Notes: generated by a model from the letters alone, not told the origin. A DNA stretch of 64,000 bases from Plecoglossus altivelis (GCA_036571765.1 BROE01000005.1:10590759-10654758), one strand, 5' to 3'. Counted from the first letter of the stretch, positions 48,298-61,520 are shown. Numbers and translations: made by a program.

Positions 48298-51200
48298 AGT
48301 TCTGCTGCATTCATTTGTTATGCTTCATTGTTCATTGTAGAAAATGAATTAAAAAACGGTGTTATTGAGTGACAGTTTGGAAAGTGATCCTGTATTATAC
48401 AGCAACGTGCAACCCCCACAAAAAATACATCTGAAAAGGTGTAACTAGAATCAGCCATCCTTAGGTACTTAGATGGTCCCTCGCCGGGGAGAATAAATAG
48501 TGTGTTGCGTTGTAGTCAGAGCGGGACTGTGTTTAGCGGTCTGTGTTCACAGAACTGTCACTTAGTGCTGTTCATCTTGCCCACCACAGCAGAGCTCTTT
48601 GCACAAGGCTGTAGAACATACAAAATAGTACTCTGGTTTCAGTCAGGTACCAATACACACACAGGCGCGCACACGCACACTCGCACCCACACCCAGACAG
48701 GCAAGCACACACGCAGATAAACAGTATGAGTGTTTCCCTGAGCAGGCGAAGAGCCCGGTGCTTTTTAGGATACCACAGGGTATATACTCTATCAGCTGAA
48801 AACACAGCCTTGCAGACAGAGTGGAACACATCAAAGGAGAGCTCCTCTCTTCCCCGAAAGTTATACGCCAAAGAGCAACTGAACTGATAAACAGAGCGGA
48901 AGAAGAGAGGAAGAGAGTGAGAGTGAGAGCCGCAGAGATAGAAAGGGTGAGGAAGGGAAGGAGGGAGAGAGGACGAGACGGACAGATAAGGCAGTGAGAC
49001 TGAGGGACAGACGTCCTCTGCTGTATACATTGATACGCGCCTCAGTTCTTTATCTGGACTAGTAGTAGAACCTTCCGAGTTCCAAACGGGGTTATCAGCA
49101 CAACCCTGGTACCCTTTGATCTGGAAGGTTCAGTGGCTATCTTGGCCCCGTGTGTGTGTGTGTTCCAGGCCTGGGCTGTGTCAGCCACACTCTGACCCAC
49201 TGACAGGTGCTAATGCAGAGGCGAGAGTGTGCACGAGCTGCCCCTGGTCCCCATCGTGATAGCATGACAAACACACACACACACACACACAAACAAGAAC
49301 GACTGATAACTTCTCTGCGTTTTATGGAGGAGGTTGTGTGCCCCCACCCCACACACACACTCTCTTTAAGCCAGCAGGCCCACCTTCAAAGGGCCAAGAG
49401 CCTGCAGGGTGTTTGAGCATGTGCGTCTGTGTGTGTGTGTGTGTGTGTGTGTCTGTGTGTGTGTGTGTGTGTGTCTGTGTGGGCGTGCGTCAGCCAGAGA
49501 CACAGGAGACCCTGTGTGCTGTCAGGCCATGCTAAACCTCTCCGAGGTGACATGATGTTGGGATGTTATTATGTTATTTCTAAGGTTGTTGGATTCAGTG
49601 TAGAGAACAGTGTTCACCGCAACTGACTTGTCGGGATTAAATGTTTTAGGATTTATTGGGAGAGTTCTCCAACGAGCCGTGGTGGGTGGTGGTTTGTGTG
49701 TAAGGTTTTACAGTCAAGTACATTTGTTTACATGGAACCACTTGCCCTATATGTATTAATCTGTCGAATTAGAGTTGACTAGTTTGTTTGTTTGTGTGTG
49801 TGTCTATAATAATCCAAGCGGCAGGGCATGTGTGATTATGTGTGTGTCGGTTAGTGTTATTTAGCAGTTGGGAGAGTTGTAACCTGGTAGGTCTGTATGT
49901 ATGTGAGGGGGTGTTGTAACAACGAGGGTTGACCTAGCGTGTTCCACTTCTAATCTGAAACCTTGTAGCCAAGCTCTGCGCAAAGAACATACCGACCAAA
50001 AACACACAACTCTCCCAAACCCGCTCGCTCACGGTCTCATCTGAGAGCGTTGTCTATATAAGGGAAAAGCACTGGCTTCAATGTCAAGCTGGGGTCATCT
50101 CCACCACAGCAAACAGCCTCATCTTCTCATCTCCCAGGCTCCAGGAGCGCAGGCGAGGTGAGAGGCAACATGGAGACCTCCTACTGGGGATCTGCTCACA
50201 CCTGTCATCTCCACTAACATCAACTGAGAAGAAGCGATGGAGTCAAGGAGGAGACGGAAAAAAGAAAAGAAGGAGGTGAGAAGAATGGCCCTACTTGACA
50301 GTTGAGGTGCGCCAAGGGAGTGGGGTGACATGGACAGTGTGCTTGTGTGTGTGTGTGTGTGCTTGTGTGTGTGTGTGTGTGTGCTTGAGCGTGTATGCAC
50401 ACACGGATGTCAAGGTTGAGCTGATTCCTGTTCTTTCTCCTCTCCTGCCTGGTAATGCCCTCTCCCTCCATCTCTTCTAACAATCTCTCTCTGACGGGGC
50501 CCTCTGCTTCTACAGTCCTCCCATCACGGCACCTGTCAGTATGATGACGACATAACTAAATCACACCCAGTCCTCTGGAAGACATGGTAAGATTACCTTA
50601 ACCCACATCACTCTTTCTTCCCCCCCCCCCCCAACCCCAAAAAAGAGACACGCCGGCCAAAAACAGTTTCAGCTCATGAGGGTGAGAGAGACGGCGAAAT
50701 TAAATAAAAATCAAGAAACCCGCTTTGGGTGTTTTTTTTCATCATGGTAAAACCCTGATGGATTAGTTATTCCCCAGCTGTTGGTCTCGTACTTATCTCT
50801 CCCGCCAGTGCTAGTTTCCTTGAAGATTTAATCAATGTGTGTGTGTGTGTGTGTGTGTATGTGTGTGCATGCGTGCAAGTGTGTGTTCACCTTTACAACA
50901 AGGGCTCAGGAGGGCACAGCTGGGCACACACACACACCGGCCGAACACACACTGTACACCGGACCAGCACGCAAAGCTTGGGATGCATGCCATGGTCTCT
51001 GAGCTACCTGGTGGTTGACAACACTAACGAAGGAGGCAAGCTTGGCTAGCGCTAATTCAATTAACCTTTACTGCGTCGGGGGGCTAGGATTCAGGTGGAG
51101 TTAATGGCGGTTTACGGCACCTTAATGGAGGTCGGTGGTTTTGTGGCCGTGGGGTAATTAGGGTTGAGAAAACAGACACCTTCTGCTTTGGGATGCGTAT

Positions 51201-53185
51201 CTGTGGAAATGAGCGATGCTACTCTAAAAACAACCCCTAAAGTTGTCACATCATCGCAGAAACAAAGTCTTTCCACAAAAGCCAGTCTCATATTGGTTTA
51301 CAGCGCCCGTTTAATAGTTAAACGTTGAGAGTGCGGTCTGTGACATTTCCACTGTGTCTCGGTGTGTATAAATAAGGTTTCGGGCTCGAATGGAACATTT
51401 GTCATTCTTCCCGACAAGAGTGGTTAGGCAAGCTTCGCTAGGCAAGCTCGTGCATTTGTTGGTTTGAGGAACGAATTGAAGGAGGGTGTGTATTGCAGTC
51501 TGGGACAGGACAGAGGTGAGCTGGGGTGGGAGGTGGCGAGCTTGTGCGAAGGCTGGGCCTCTGTCAGTACACATATATGCACACGCTGCTTTCTCTGCCT
51601 CGCTCCACACCCCCTCACCACCTTCATCTCACAGTCACTCATACATATGAGCACATCTGTAGATTCTGTATGTGTACAGAAACGAGAGGTGTTGGAACAC
51701 TCTCGTCGCACAAACAATTTCCCATATCGAGTTCACCAACCAATCTAGAATCGCACTGACACACACCATTGCCCTGTGCTATGAACCCAGAGTGATATGC
51801 CCTGTGTGTCTGAGACACTGAGTGTGTGCGTCGTGTGTATGAGAGAGAGTGCTGCTAGTGTCGATGGGAGCAGGCGGTGTGAGTGTTAATGGAGCTGTAA
51901 GCTCTCTGGATTAACGCCTGGTGATAGGTAGCTCAGGGGAAGTGTGTCAGCTCCTTCATGGTAAAACCTTCCTTTCATTACATTAGACCTGCTTTTAAAT
52001 CATTTACTCCCCTTCCCACCCTCTCCTGGGCATGGCCTGAGTGTTGGTAATCCCAGTCAATACCAGGAGCCTGCCCTGGGCGGTTTAGTCACCGCCGCCG
52101 TGCGATCTCTCTCTGACGCGCACGCGCACGCACGCACACACGCACGCACACACAGACACACACACACACGGAAAGATACACACACACACACGAACAGAGA
52201 TACACACAGACACGGATAGACACACACACTTTCAGAGCAAGACGCACAAACACACTCGCACACCCAGAGAAAGACAGATGCACACGCTCCACCTCACTTT
52301 TCACCCTGCACTTAAAAGCTTGTTCCCGAAGCGTCGGGGAAGAAAACACTGTAGGCTCGTCTTGAACCCCTCATAGCAGGAGTGAGGGAGTCTCTTTGGG
52401 CCTGTGTGTGGCACGCCTACTCAGCTTCACTGGCAAAGAGACACAGCCTAGAGAGACACACACAGCCGACAGCACACACACACACACACACACGAGACAC
52501 ACACTTTCAGGCAAATACACGGGACTCTCTATTTCACCTGAGCTAGTCAAAGCTAAGTTAACATAGTGCTCTTTCTTTCCCAAGGTAGCAAGAGAGCCTG
52601 GGAAACATTTGCAACAGATCTGCAATCAAAGCCAATTCATGTACAGAGAAGAGCAGGTGATGTAGAGAAAGCTGGGGAAAACACTGAGATCAAACGGGAA
52701 TGGGAAACCAGTTTGTCCAACAGCACAGTCAACACATGGGGAGGGAACATGACAAGGCCATTGAGATCTAACAGATAACCAGGCTGTATGTGTATGTGTG
52801 TGTTTAGAGTGATGACTCAGCCTACTTCCTTTGTAATCAAGAGGATGGAACCTTTATTACTACTAAGTGCAGAGATGCTGAGAGGGTTGAGCAGATTGTG
52901 GCATGGAATAATTAACTAGTGTTTGTGCGTGAGACTGTTCTATGTTGTCATGTGCAGACATATGGGTCGTGTGCTTGCGTTCCACGACCCTGAGCCAGAG
53001 GAACACACATCCATGTTCTGTGTTTGGACACAGGCAGTTTAAACATACAGGGCACATGTTGTGCTCTGAACACGCGTGTGTGTGTGTGTGTGTGTGTGTG
53101 AGAGTTTGTATGTGCGTCAGATGAGTGTGTGTGTTTCTGAGCTTATGTTATGCAGGCTTGCCAGGTTGAGTGGTGTGTAGACACT

Positions 53186-53217
<32 letters not shown>

Positions 53218-55128
53218 CACGCACACACACACTCACAGTTATGCAGGCACCTGAGAGGAGCTAGATTGATTATTGAGAGTCCTTGTGTGCAAACATGGGT
53301 ACGCACTCACACACGCACAGATAAAACAGAGAAGCACAATCAAAGGACGAAGTGGTCTGGTGTGAGACAACAACATGAGCAACAACAACATGAAGCATGT
53401 GTGTAATACAGGATCCTGGAGGGTATATTTTGATGTTACAGTAGTACAAGGTGGCAGGATCAGCCAGCGCAGCCAAAATGGCAGGTAGGCTGGGAGGATG
53501 AAGAGGCATCTGGAAGATTCCACTTTCCAAGACAGAAAGTTGGGGAGGGTGGGGCGCAAAACGAAAACACTGTAGCCTTGCGAGGGGACATTTGTCTTTC
53601 TCCCTCCCTTGTCCTTTTCATGTTCCCTCTTCCTCTGGGGGCCTCCGGGGCAGTAATAAGCAGGTGAAGGGGGCACCCTGGTCGTGATTAGAGGGGGGCG
53701 CTACGTTTGACACGGAGCAGACCACAAAAGAGTGTGTTTGCTGACAAACGGCGGGTCCTCTGACAGCTAGGGCATGAGCGCGCGTGTGTGTGTGTGCTCC
53801 TATGGTCTAGTGCACTAGGGGTCATGCACAGGGTAAAGAACCACGCCTCAACGCACCCCCAAATAACGGGAAATAAGTGCCAAGTCTTTGAAGGGTTTCT
53901 CAAGTCATGTATAGATGCTTCTGTATATGTGTTGACCGTACGAGCCAGAAATCAAAACTGCTCTTTTATTTCTCAGGCAACTCTAGTTTGGAGCCACTTT
54001 GTTGACCAAAGCAGCAAGTTGCAGCAAAACACAGTGTACTGCAGGGTAGATCAGAGCCCAGCAACAAGGCTGGACTTCAGCTTTCACACTTCACGGTAAG
54101 TTAAGTTGGGAGGACAGTTAAATTGATTTGAGGGTGGGTTGTGTCAATGTGTGGGTGCGTGTGTAAGGGGGGGGGATAAGGTGATGCTGATGCCATGGTC
54201 ACCATGGTGATACGTATCACAGTGACCTGTAGACAACATATTTACAACAGAATACACAGGTGTGCGTGTGTTTGTGAGGTCCCATGGTCCGGCCTGCTTC
54301 TCAGTACCGCGTGTGACCTGTATGAGTTCTGAAAGCCCGGTTGCCCATCAGGTAATTAACATCTACTTCATCCAAAAGCACACAACATGGAAGGCCACAA
54401 CAAGAAGATCCAACATCGACCCATAGACTAGAATAGCACACTTCACCAGCGGCATAAGAACTATGAAGTCCTGCCAACCATGTACCGCACAAAATACTAA
54501 TACACAGAGTATTAGTGAATGCTCCATCCAAACCTCAGGCAACAAGGAAAGCAAGACATGTCCTTCAAAGTTTCAATTGGACGGAAAGAACGAACACGCA
54601 GGAATTGAAGAGACATGAGATTAGTTGTGGCTCGAAGGACCACGGAAGGACACCAACAGAATAGTTACTAACGGTAACCTCCCTGGATCCGCTCTCCTCT
54701 TTTCATGAATAACTTGTTTCGTAAAAGACACTCTTTGTACCCTCCATCCCCTAATCATAATAATATATTTTGTCCTCAAATTTCTCTCTCCAGCCATCTT
54801 TCCTGCTCTCTCTGTCCTTGTCCAGTACTTAGTCCACATGGTCCAAAGTCCAAACCCGTGATTCTGGTGACACACAGCTACTGAACACTGTGTGGACTAT
54901 TCAGACAGCCAAATCAACAGAAAACAGACATGGGAAGCCATCCAAGATCCAGAAGAGTGTTTGTGTGGGTGGGTTTAAGCTAACTGTGTTAAATATGGTC
55001 TCATCTCTGCCACTGGCATGGAGAGAAAAATACAGTGGTGGTAGGGGGGGAGGTAGAGAAAGTAAGAGTGAAAGTGAGAGGGGGGAGAGACAGTCCTAAA
55101 AAGAGTTAAAAGGAGGGAGCGCCAGAGA

Positions 55129-55148
55129 GAGAGTGTGAGAATGAGAGC

Positions 55149-55184
<36 letters not shown>

Positions 55185-55286
55185 CAGAGAGAAAGAGAGA
55201 GAGACAGAGAGAAAGAGAGAGAGACAACTGTGAAACCAGAGGCCTCAGCTGGCGGACAGGGTAGAGGAGGGGTGAGGTCCACACAG

Positions 55287-55320
<34 letters not shown>

Positions 55321-55333
55321 ACACACACACACA

Positions 55334-55375
<42 letters not shown>

Positions 55376-55376
55376 G
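55129..55376. repeat. (GA)n tract followed by (CA)n tract
   Basis: Imperfect GA/GAAA repeats (55129-55225) are followed after about 60 bp by about 85 bases of CA with two TA interruptions (55286-55371). Purine-rich and alternating tracts like these can adopt triplex or Z-DNA. Intronic. Confidence 0.95.
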
Positions 55377-55915
55377 AGTGGTGCAGGGGTCCTGGCCCTG
55401 TCAGAGAGAGTTATCCATCAGCTGGGTGATGGCTGCCATGGAGTAGCGCCACAGGAGAGAAACAGATCTGATGGATTGTAGCTGTGGCTCCACCTGACTA
55501 CAGTCTGCTCCGCTCCTCACGCACGTACGAGCACGCGCACACACGCACGCACGCACGCGCGCGCACACACACACTTTAGTATCTATAGTTCTGAAGATCT
55601 ACCCTTCGCAAAAAAGCTTTGGAAACGGACATGCATGCCATACATGCATGCACACACAGCTATACACTTCTCTCTCTCGCACACGCACACGCACATACCA
55701 ACTATAAACGTGACTCCCATGCAACCACTCTGTACGTGGCAGGAACATGATGCCCCCCCCCCCCTCTCCGCATCCCTCCACCCACTCCCCAGAGGTCACG
55801 GCTAAGGTCACGCAAGAGGATTCTGGGAGCCTACTTTGAGATATCTATCCCATTTGGTAATGACTCTCCATCGCCTGACGTGTCTCTAAGCTAAAGACCT
55901 CGGATTATAACAGAC

Positions 55916-55917
<2 letters not shown>

Positions 55918-55976
<59 letters not shown>

Positions 55977-55978
55977 CG
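55918..55978. repeat. (GA)n microsatellite
   Basis: About 28 GA units with one AA interruption in a bcas3 intron. Confidence 0.95.
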
Positions 55979-56247
55979 GACAGTGGATATGAAAGGAAGA
56001 GGGAATGAAAGACAAAAGGCACTGGGGGATGACTGTCAGAAGACAGCATAACGACAGCAGAAAGGTGAGATGGGGTAAAGGGAGACCATGATAAGGAGGA
56101 GGAACAGAAAGATTCAGAGGATCAGCCACTATAGGTATAAGGACAGACAGGGAGAAGAGAAGGGCATAAAAAAGACCGATCACAGATAAGATGTTCAATA
56201 CACAGACGTTTGTTTGCCGGAGCCAACACTGTACTTAAAAGCCAGTC

Positions 56248-56300
56248 ATATTCCTTCCAGTCATTTTCCTTCCAGTCATTTTCCTTCCAGTCATCTTCCT
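56248..56300. repeat. 15-bp short tandem repeat CCTTCCAGTCATTTT
   Basis: Just over three copies of a CCTTCCAGTCATTTT unit. It lies 220 bp before a larger 15-bp minisatellite built on a different unit with which it shares the TCAT core. Confidence 0.9.
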
Positions 56301-56524
56301 GATGTACAGATGTTCTCAGTACGAAGCCCTGGTACAGCAGAAGGATTTAAAAGGGCTTTACTTTGCCAAGGATGGAGCCCAAAGCTAAGGCCCAGTAGGG
56401 AAGCCCACTCCTGCTCTGCCCTCAACCTTTCTCTCAGCTACTCCTTTTCTTCTCTCAAAGCTGCTTAGAAGGTCATGAGCTGAACCCCTCGACCCAGGGA
56501 CCGTTCTGGGTCAAGATCCTGTCA

Positions 56525-56888
56525 CCCCCTCCACTGTCATCCTCGTCACTGTCATCCTCTCCACTGTCATCCTCTCCACTGTCATCATCTCCACTATCAT
56601 CCTCGTCACTGTCATCCTCTCCACTGTCATCCTCTCCACTGTCATCATCTCCACTGTCATCCTTTCCACTGTCATCATCTCCACTGTCATCCTCTCCACT
56701 GTCATCCTCTCCACTGTCATAATCTCCACTATCATCCTTTCCACTGTCATCCTCTCCACTGTCATCCATTCCACTGTCATCATCTCCACTGTCATCCTTT
56801 CCACTGTCATCATCTCCACTGTCAACCTCTCCACTGTCATCCTCGTCACTGTCATCCCCTCCACTGTCATCCTCTCCACTGTCATCCT
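56525..56888. repeat. 15-bp minisatellite, about 24 copies
   Basis: Tandem 15-bp units of CCACTGTCATCCTCT with point variants (CATC/CCTT/CTCG). Because the unit is a multiple of three, minus-strand frames stay open for about 100-124 residues, giving repeats such as (DSGED)n and (MTVER)n. There is no evidence of a gene: no splice sites or flanking coding sequence support it. Confidence 0.97.
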
Positions 56889-57164
56889 CTCTCTACCAAC
56901 CTACACCTGCCTGACATCAGCCTAGATCTAAGTGAAAAGTATCAGTGTGACTGTGAGTAATCTATGAAGAGGGTCAAATGTTGGGTTTGAACTCAGAATC
57001 TTGATTATCAGCTTATGTTGATAATGTGGCTGACAGTTTCTTTTTTATTCGTATTTTAGTGAAATCAAAAACAGGAAAAATGTACAAATTGTTATCAGCA
57101 CTGTGTTTCACAATCCTGCATTTAGTCTGATGCTGGGACAACATGGAATGCCCCTTGAATGGAT

Positions 57165-58020
57165 ATATCTGTGTATTAGTGTGTACATACTTGACTGTGT
57201 GTTAATGTGTATGTACATGTGTGTGTTAGTGTGTATGTATATGTGTGTGTGTTGGTGTGTATGTACATGTGTGTGTTGATGTGTATGCACGTGTGTGTGT
57301 GTTAGTGTGTATGTACATATGTGTGTGTGTGTTAGTGTGTAGGTACATGTGTGTGTGTATTTGTGTTAGTGTGTATGTAAATGTGTGTGTTTGTGCTAGT
57401 GTGTGTGTACATGTGTTTGAGTGTTAGTGTGTATGTACATGTGTGTGATTGTGTTGGTGTGTATGTACATGTGTGTGTGTTAGTGTGTATGTACACGTGC
57501 GTGTGTGTGTTAGTGTGTATGTGTTGGTGTGTATGTACATGTGTGTGTATGTACATGTGTGTGTGTACATGTGTGTGTTGGTGTGTATGTACGTGTGTGT
57601 GTGTTAGTGTGTATGTACATGTGTGTGTGTGTGTGTGTGCTAGTGTGTATGTACATGTGTGTGTTAGTGTGTATGTACATGTGTGTGTGTGTTGTTGTGT
57701 ATGTACATGTGTGTGTGGGTGTTGGTGTGTATGTACATGTGTGTGTTAGTGTGTATGTACATTTGTGTGTGAGTGTTAGTATGTATGTACATGTGTGTGT
57801 GTTGGTGTGTATGTACATGTGTGTGTGTTAGTGTGTATGTCCATGTGTGTGTGTGTTGGTGTGTATGTACATGTGTGTGTTAGTGTGTATGTACATTTGT
57901 GTGTGAGTGTTAGTATGTATGTACACGTGTGTGTGTTGGTGTGTATGTACATGTGTGTGTGTTAGTGTGTATGTACATGTGTGTGTGTGTTGGTGTGTAT
58001 GTACATGTGTGTGTGCGTCT
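57165..58020. repeat. GT-rich minisatellite with repeated ATGTACAT core
   Basis: About 0.85 kb of degenerate 20-30-bp units of the form GTGTGTATGTACATGTGTGT plus TTAGT or TTGGT. The self-complementary ATGTACAT recurs dozens of times. All long open frames here (Cys/Val/Met-rich on plus, Thr/His-rich on minus) are repeat artefacts. Confidence 0.97.
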
Positions 58021-58130
58021 GTGTGTCAGACTGCAGTCCAGTCAGACTGCCTCTGGCCTCCAAACAAGCCCCATAAATCCTGTCTCCATTTACCTGCAGT
58101 AAAAGTGTCAGGGGCTGCGCTTTTATTAGG

Positions 58131-58131
<1 letters not shown>

Positions 58132-58191
<60 letters not shown>

Positions 58192-58200
58192 ACACGCACA
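58132..58200. repeat. (CA)n microsatellite
   Basis: Nearly pure CA run of about 29 units ending in CCACACGCACACG, a good polymorphic marker candidate. Confidence 0.95.
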
Positions 58201-58811
58201 CGTTCCTAACATCCCTGACCATTTAGGCTTCTAGGACTCCATTGCTATTGACAGACAGTGACTGGCAGAGATGTAATGATATGATACTAATGACATTAGC
58301 TGCATGGAGCCTGTCTCCCTCACTAAGTCAGTGCTGTGAGTCTGGCTTGACAGCTGAGCAGGGCTGAGACAGCCAGGACCCTAAGGAGAGGAGGACCGGA
58401 CACAAGGACTGACTGCAAAACAGGGCAGGGTGAGAGCAAAAACCAATACATTATCGTGCTTTAATGATTCTCATTAATCTAGGGCAACCAGTTTTGGGTG
58501 TCAATATTAATCTTTGCAAGCACAACTGTTTTAGTATTAGGCTGAGCTGTGCTTCATTCAGGCTAGATTCATACTCCTTGAGTGGCCTGCATGAGGATGC
58601 ACTAAACGTTTCTTTACAAATTAATGTTACATTGATTAAACAAGGACAGGTTTAAAGTCGCACAGAGAAAAATGACCGACAAGCTTGAGTTTGTATCCAG
58701 GTCTCAGTGTGTTTGAATGTGCGTGTGTGTGTTTAAAGGAGGGGGCAGAGGGGTTGCTGTCAAAGTACAAAGAGCCAAAAGACAGTAGGTATCCAGACCC
58801 CCTCCTCCTCT

Positions 58812-58853
<42 letters not shown>

Positions 58854-59204
58854 CACACACTAAGGAGCTGGGCAGTGAGTGCTGATATGTGTGTGTGACA
58901 TCTGGGAGTGTAATCAGCAGGCCTCTTTCAAGACCAGCCAAAGCAAACGCGGCAATACCAAATCCACTTTACAGATCATCGATCTAGCCTGGCTGGGTCC
59001 AACACAAACACACACACACACACACACAAACGTGCAGTACAAGGAAAGCAGAAATGGTCATCCAAAACTGGACTCTGATGTCATATCTGCTTTGGGAGTA
59101 TTTTTGCACATCTGTCAACAAAACTGAAGCACCGGAAAGTTCACTTTTCTTCAAGTCTGTAAACAAACATGCACGCAAGGACTCAACACTAAGAACACAC
59201 TGCA

Positions 59205-59718
59205 ATAGAGCAGACTAGAGCGCACTGTCCACAGGGAAAAGCAGTGGGATAGAGCGGACTAGAGGGCAGCGTCCACAGGGAAAAGCAGTGGGATAGAGCA
59301 GACTAGAGCGCACTGTCCACAGGGAAAAGCAGTGGGATAGAGCAGACTAGAGCGCACTGTCCACAGGGAAAAGCAGTAGGATAGAGCGGACTAGAGTGCA
59401 CTGTCCACAGGGAAAAGCAGTGGGATAGAGCAGACTAGAGTGCACTGTCCACAGGGAAAAGCAGTCGGATAGAGCGGACTAGAGTGCACTGTCCACAGGG
59501 AAAAGCAGTGGGATAGAGCAGACTAGAGGGCAGCGTCCACAGGGAAAAGCAGTGGGATAGAGCAGACTAGAGAGCACTGTCCACAGGGAAAAGCAGTGGG
59601 ATAGAGCGGACTAGAGGGCAGCGTCCACAGGGAAAAGCAGTGGGATAGAGCGGACTAGAGGGCAGCGTCCACAGGGAAAAGCAGTGGGATAGAGCAGACT
59701 AGAGGGCAGCGTCCACAC
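59205..59718. repeat. 44-bp minisatellite, block A (about 11.7 copies)
   Basis: Tandem 44-bp units with the constant part TCCACAGGGAAAAGCAG and a variable part (AGAGCAGACTAGAGCGCACT versus AGCGGACTAGAGGGCAGCG and others). Variants are interspersed, as in arrays shuffled by unequal exchange. The array marks the left end of the duplicated segment A, and a second array marks the left end of copy B. Confidence 0.97.
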
Positions 59719-61125
59719 GGAGGAGGACCTGATGAAGGTGACTGCTGCCATGACAGCAGCTGCACAGGAGATGAAAGCTGACTGATTTAAGGATCCCACC
59801 ACCCTGTACTTTCCTTTCACAAAGGGCCAAACACATAGGGCTGACATGGTGGAGGGCACTACACCAGGCTCCAGGGCTGAATCCAGCCCGGCCCTTTTCC
59901 TCCATGCCTTCTAGGCTTTCTCTCTGTCTATCCTGAGAATACTTGACTGACAGCAGAGAGCGAGACAGCAGTAGTTAGCCTGAGCCTGTTGGTAGGCAAG
60001 CACACAGTCATCCAATCACAACCTAATGCATATTGTACAGAGCAAGCTGCAGACAATAGAACACACAGAAACACAAACACATCATATGTTTCTATAGCAA
60101 TTTTCTGCAGGTAATTCACAGCTAGCTGGCCTAACGTTTTCCTGGCCAGACAGAAAGCTGAAAGAAACACGAAACAAATAAACAAAGGAATATTGTTTTT
60201 GGTAGGAGTGCAGATTTTCAAAAGGCCTAGATCTGGACTTAAATAGATCCAGATGAGTTTGGACAGTTGGTGTGTTAAAAAAAGAAAGAAAAAAAAAAAG
60301 CGTCACGTCATCGATTTTCTTTGGGCAACAGAATTTTAAAACAATAAAAGCAAAGAGAAACAAGAACACACACACACATGACACATGCTCACGCACACAG
60401 CATGCTCACACACACACATGGCACATGCTCACGCACACAGCATGCTCACACACACACATGACACATGCTCACGCACACAGCGAGTGTTTGTTCACGTGCA
60501 TCGGATGAGATGGAGCGGAAAACGGAGATCGCTGAGACTGATTTCAAACTTCATAGAGCAAGAGCCAAGACAGACTGAAACACACTTGTGTTGAGCAATT
60601 GTGTGTGTGTGCGTGTTTGTGTGTGTGTGTTTGTAAGGTGTAAGTGTATAAACACACATCCATAGACAAGCTGCCAAGTGCAGGAGACAGCCTCCATTGA
60701 GAGGCCCAATGAGCTGTGCCTCTCTTGAGACGTTCTCCACACACATACACACGCACACACACACACACGCTCGCACGCACGCACACACACGCACACACAC
60801 ACACGCACGCACGCACACACACACACACGCACGCACGCACGCGCACGCACACACGCGCACATCCACGCACCCACACCTACGCACACGCACCCACAACCAC
60901 ACCCACAACCACACACACATATCACAATGAAATCGCTTGTCCTATCTATTACAGGGAGGGCCTGGGTCTTTCAATGTGCTGTTAAGTAATACTTATCAAG
61001 TGGAAGTGTTTTGGCCAAAACTCTGAAGCGTCAACTAAGTCCAGGCACAGCTTGTTTACTGGTCCCTATGGAGATTAATAGACTGCTTGTGTAGTAGTTG
61101 TGGCTGCTATCTGGCTCCGTCTGAT

Positions 61126-61169
<44 letters not shown>

Positions 61170-61455
61170 CACTAGCATGCTACAGCATCAGTATTTGGCT
61201 ACAGATCTACCAGTTTCCCAAATACAGTTCCCCCATACCAACACACACATGCACGCGTCTGCACGCGACCAAACCTGAATATTTATAGTCTAAACATCCT
61301 TGAGTGCTTAAATGTGAGGATTAGACCTCCTTTCTGCTCGGGAGAGTGCAGGTCAATGAAGGACTGATGTCACGTCCTGCCAAAGACAGACAGAGAGGGA
61401 GGGAAAGAGAGAGACGGTGATAGAGAAAGAGAAGACAAAGGGAAGGAGAAAGAGA
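59205..61455. repeat. tandem segmental duplication, copy A
   Basis: Sequence from the 44-bp array through about 61455 recurs from 61716 to about 63915. The unique part beginning GGAGGAGGACCTGATGAAGG at 59718 is repeated at 62097 (offset 2379) with no difference I can see for over 300 bases. Copy A is then followed by about 260 bases not found in copy B, ending in a poly-C run at 61697-61713. Confidence 0.93.
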
Positions 61456-61520
61456 GAGAGATGACACACAGAGGAGGAGCAGGCCAGACGACCAGGATGA
61501 AGTAACCATCCCCAGATGAA

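Noticed and set aside
50144..50163. Mini-exon on the plus strand between TCCCAG and GTGAGA
   Set aside because: The host gene is on the minus strand and the 20-base piece has no coding context; acceptor and donor words occur by chance.
56473..56885. Acidic DSGED-repeat protein on the minus strand
   Set aside because: A translation of a 15-bp minisatellite with no coding flanks or splice sites.
57108..58222. Cys/Val-rich and His/Thr-rich frames
   Set aside because: All are readings of GT/CA arrays.
59611..59905. Minus-strand frames of 68-82 residues ending in repeated FPCGRCPLVRSIP-like units
   Set aside because: They overlap the 44-bp minisatellite and reappear identically in copy B; no homologous family is recognised.
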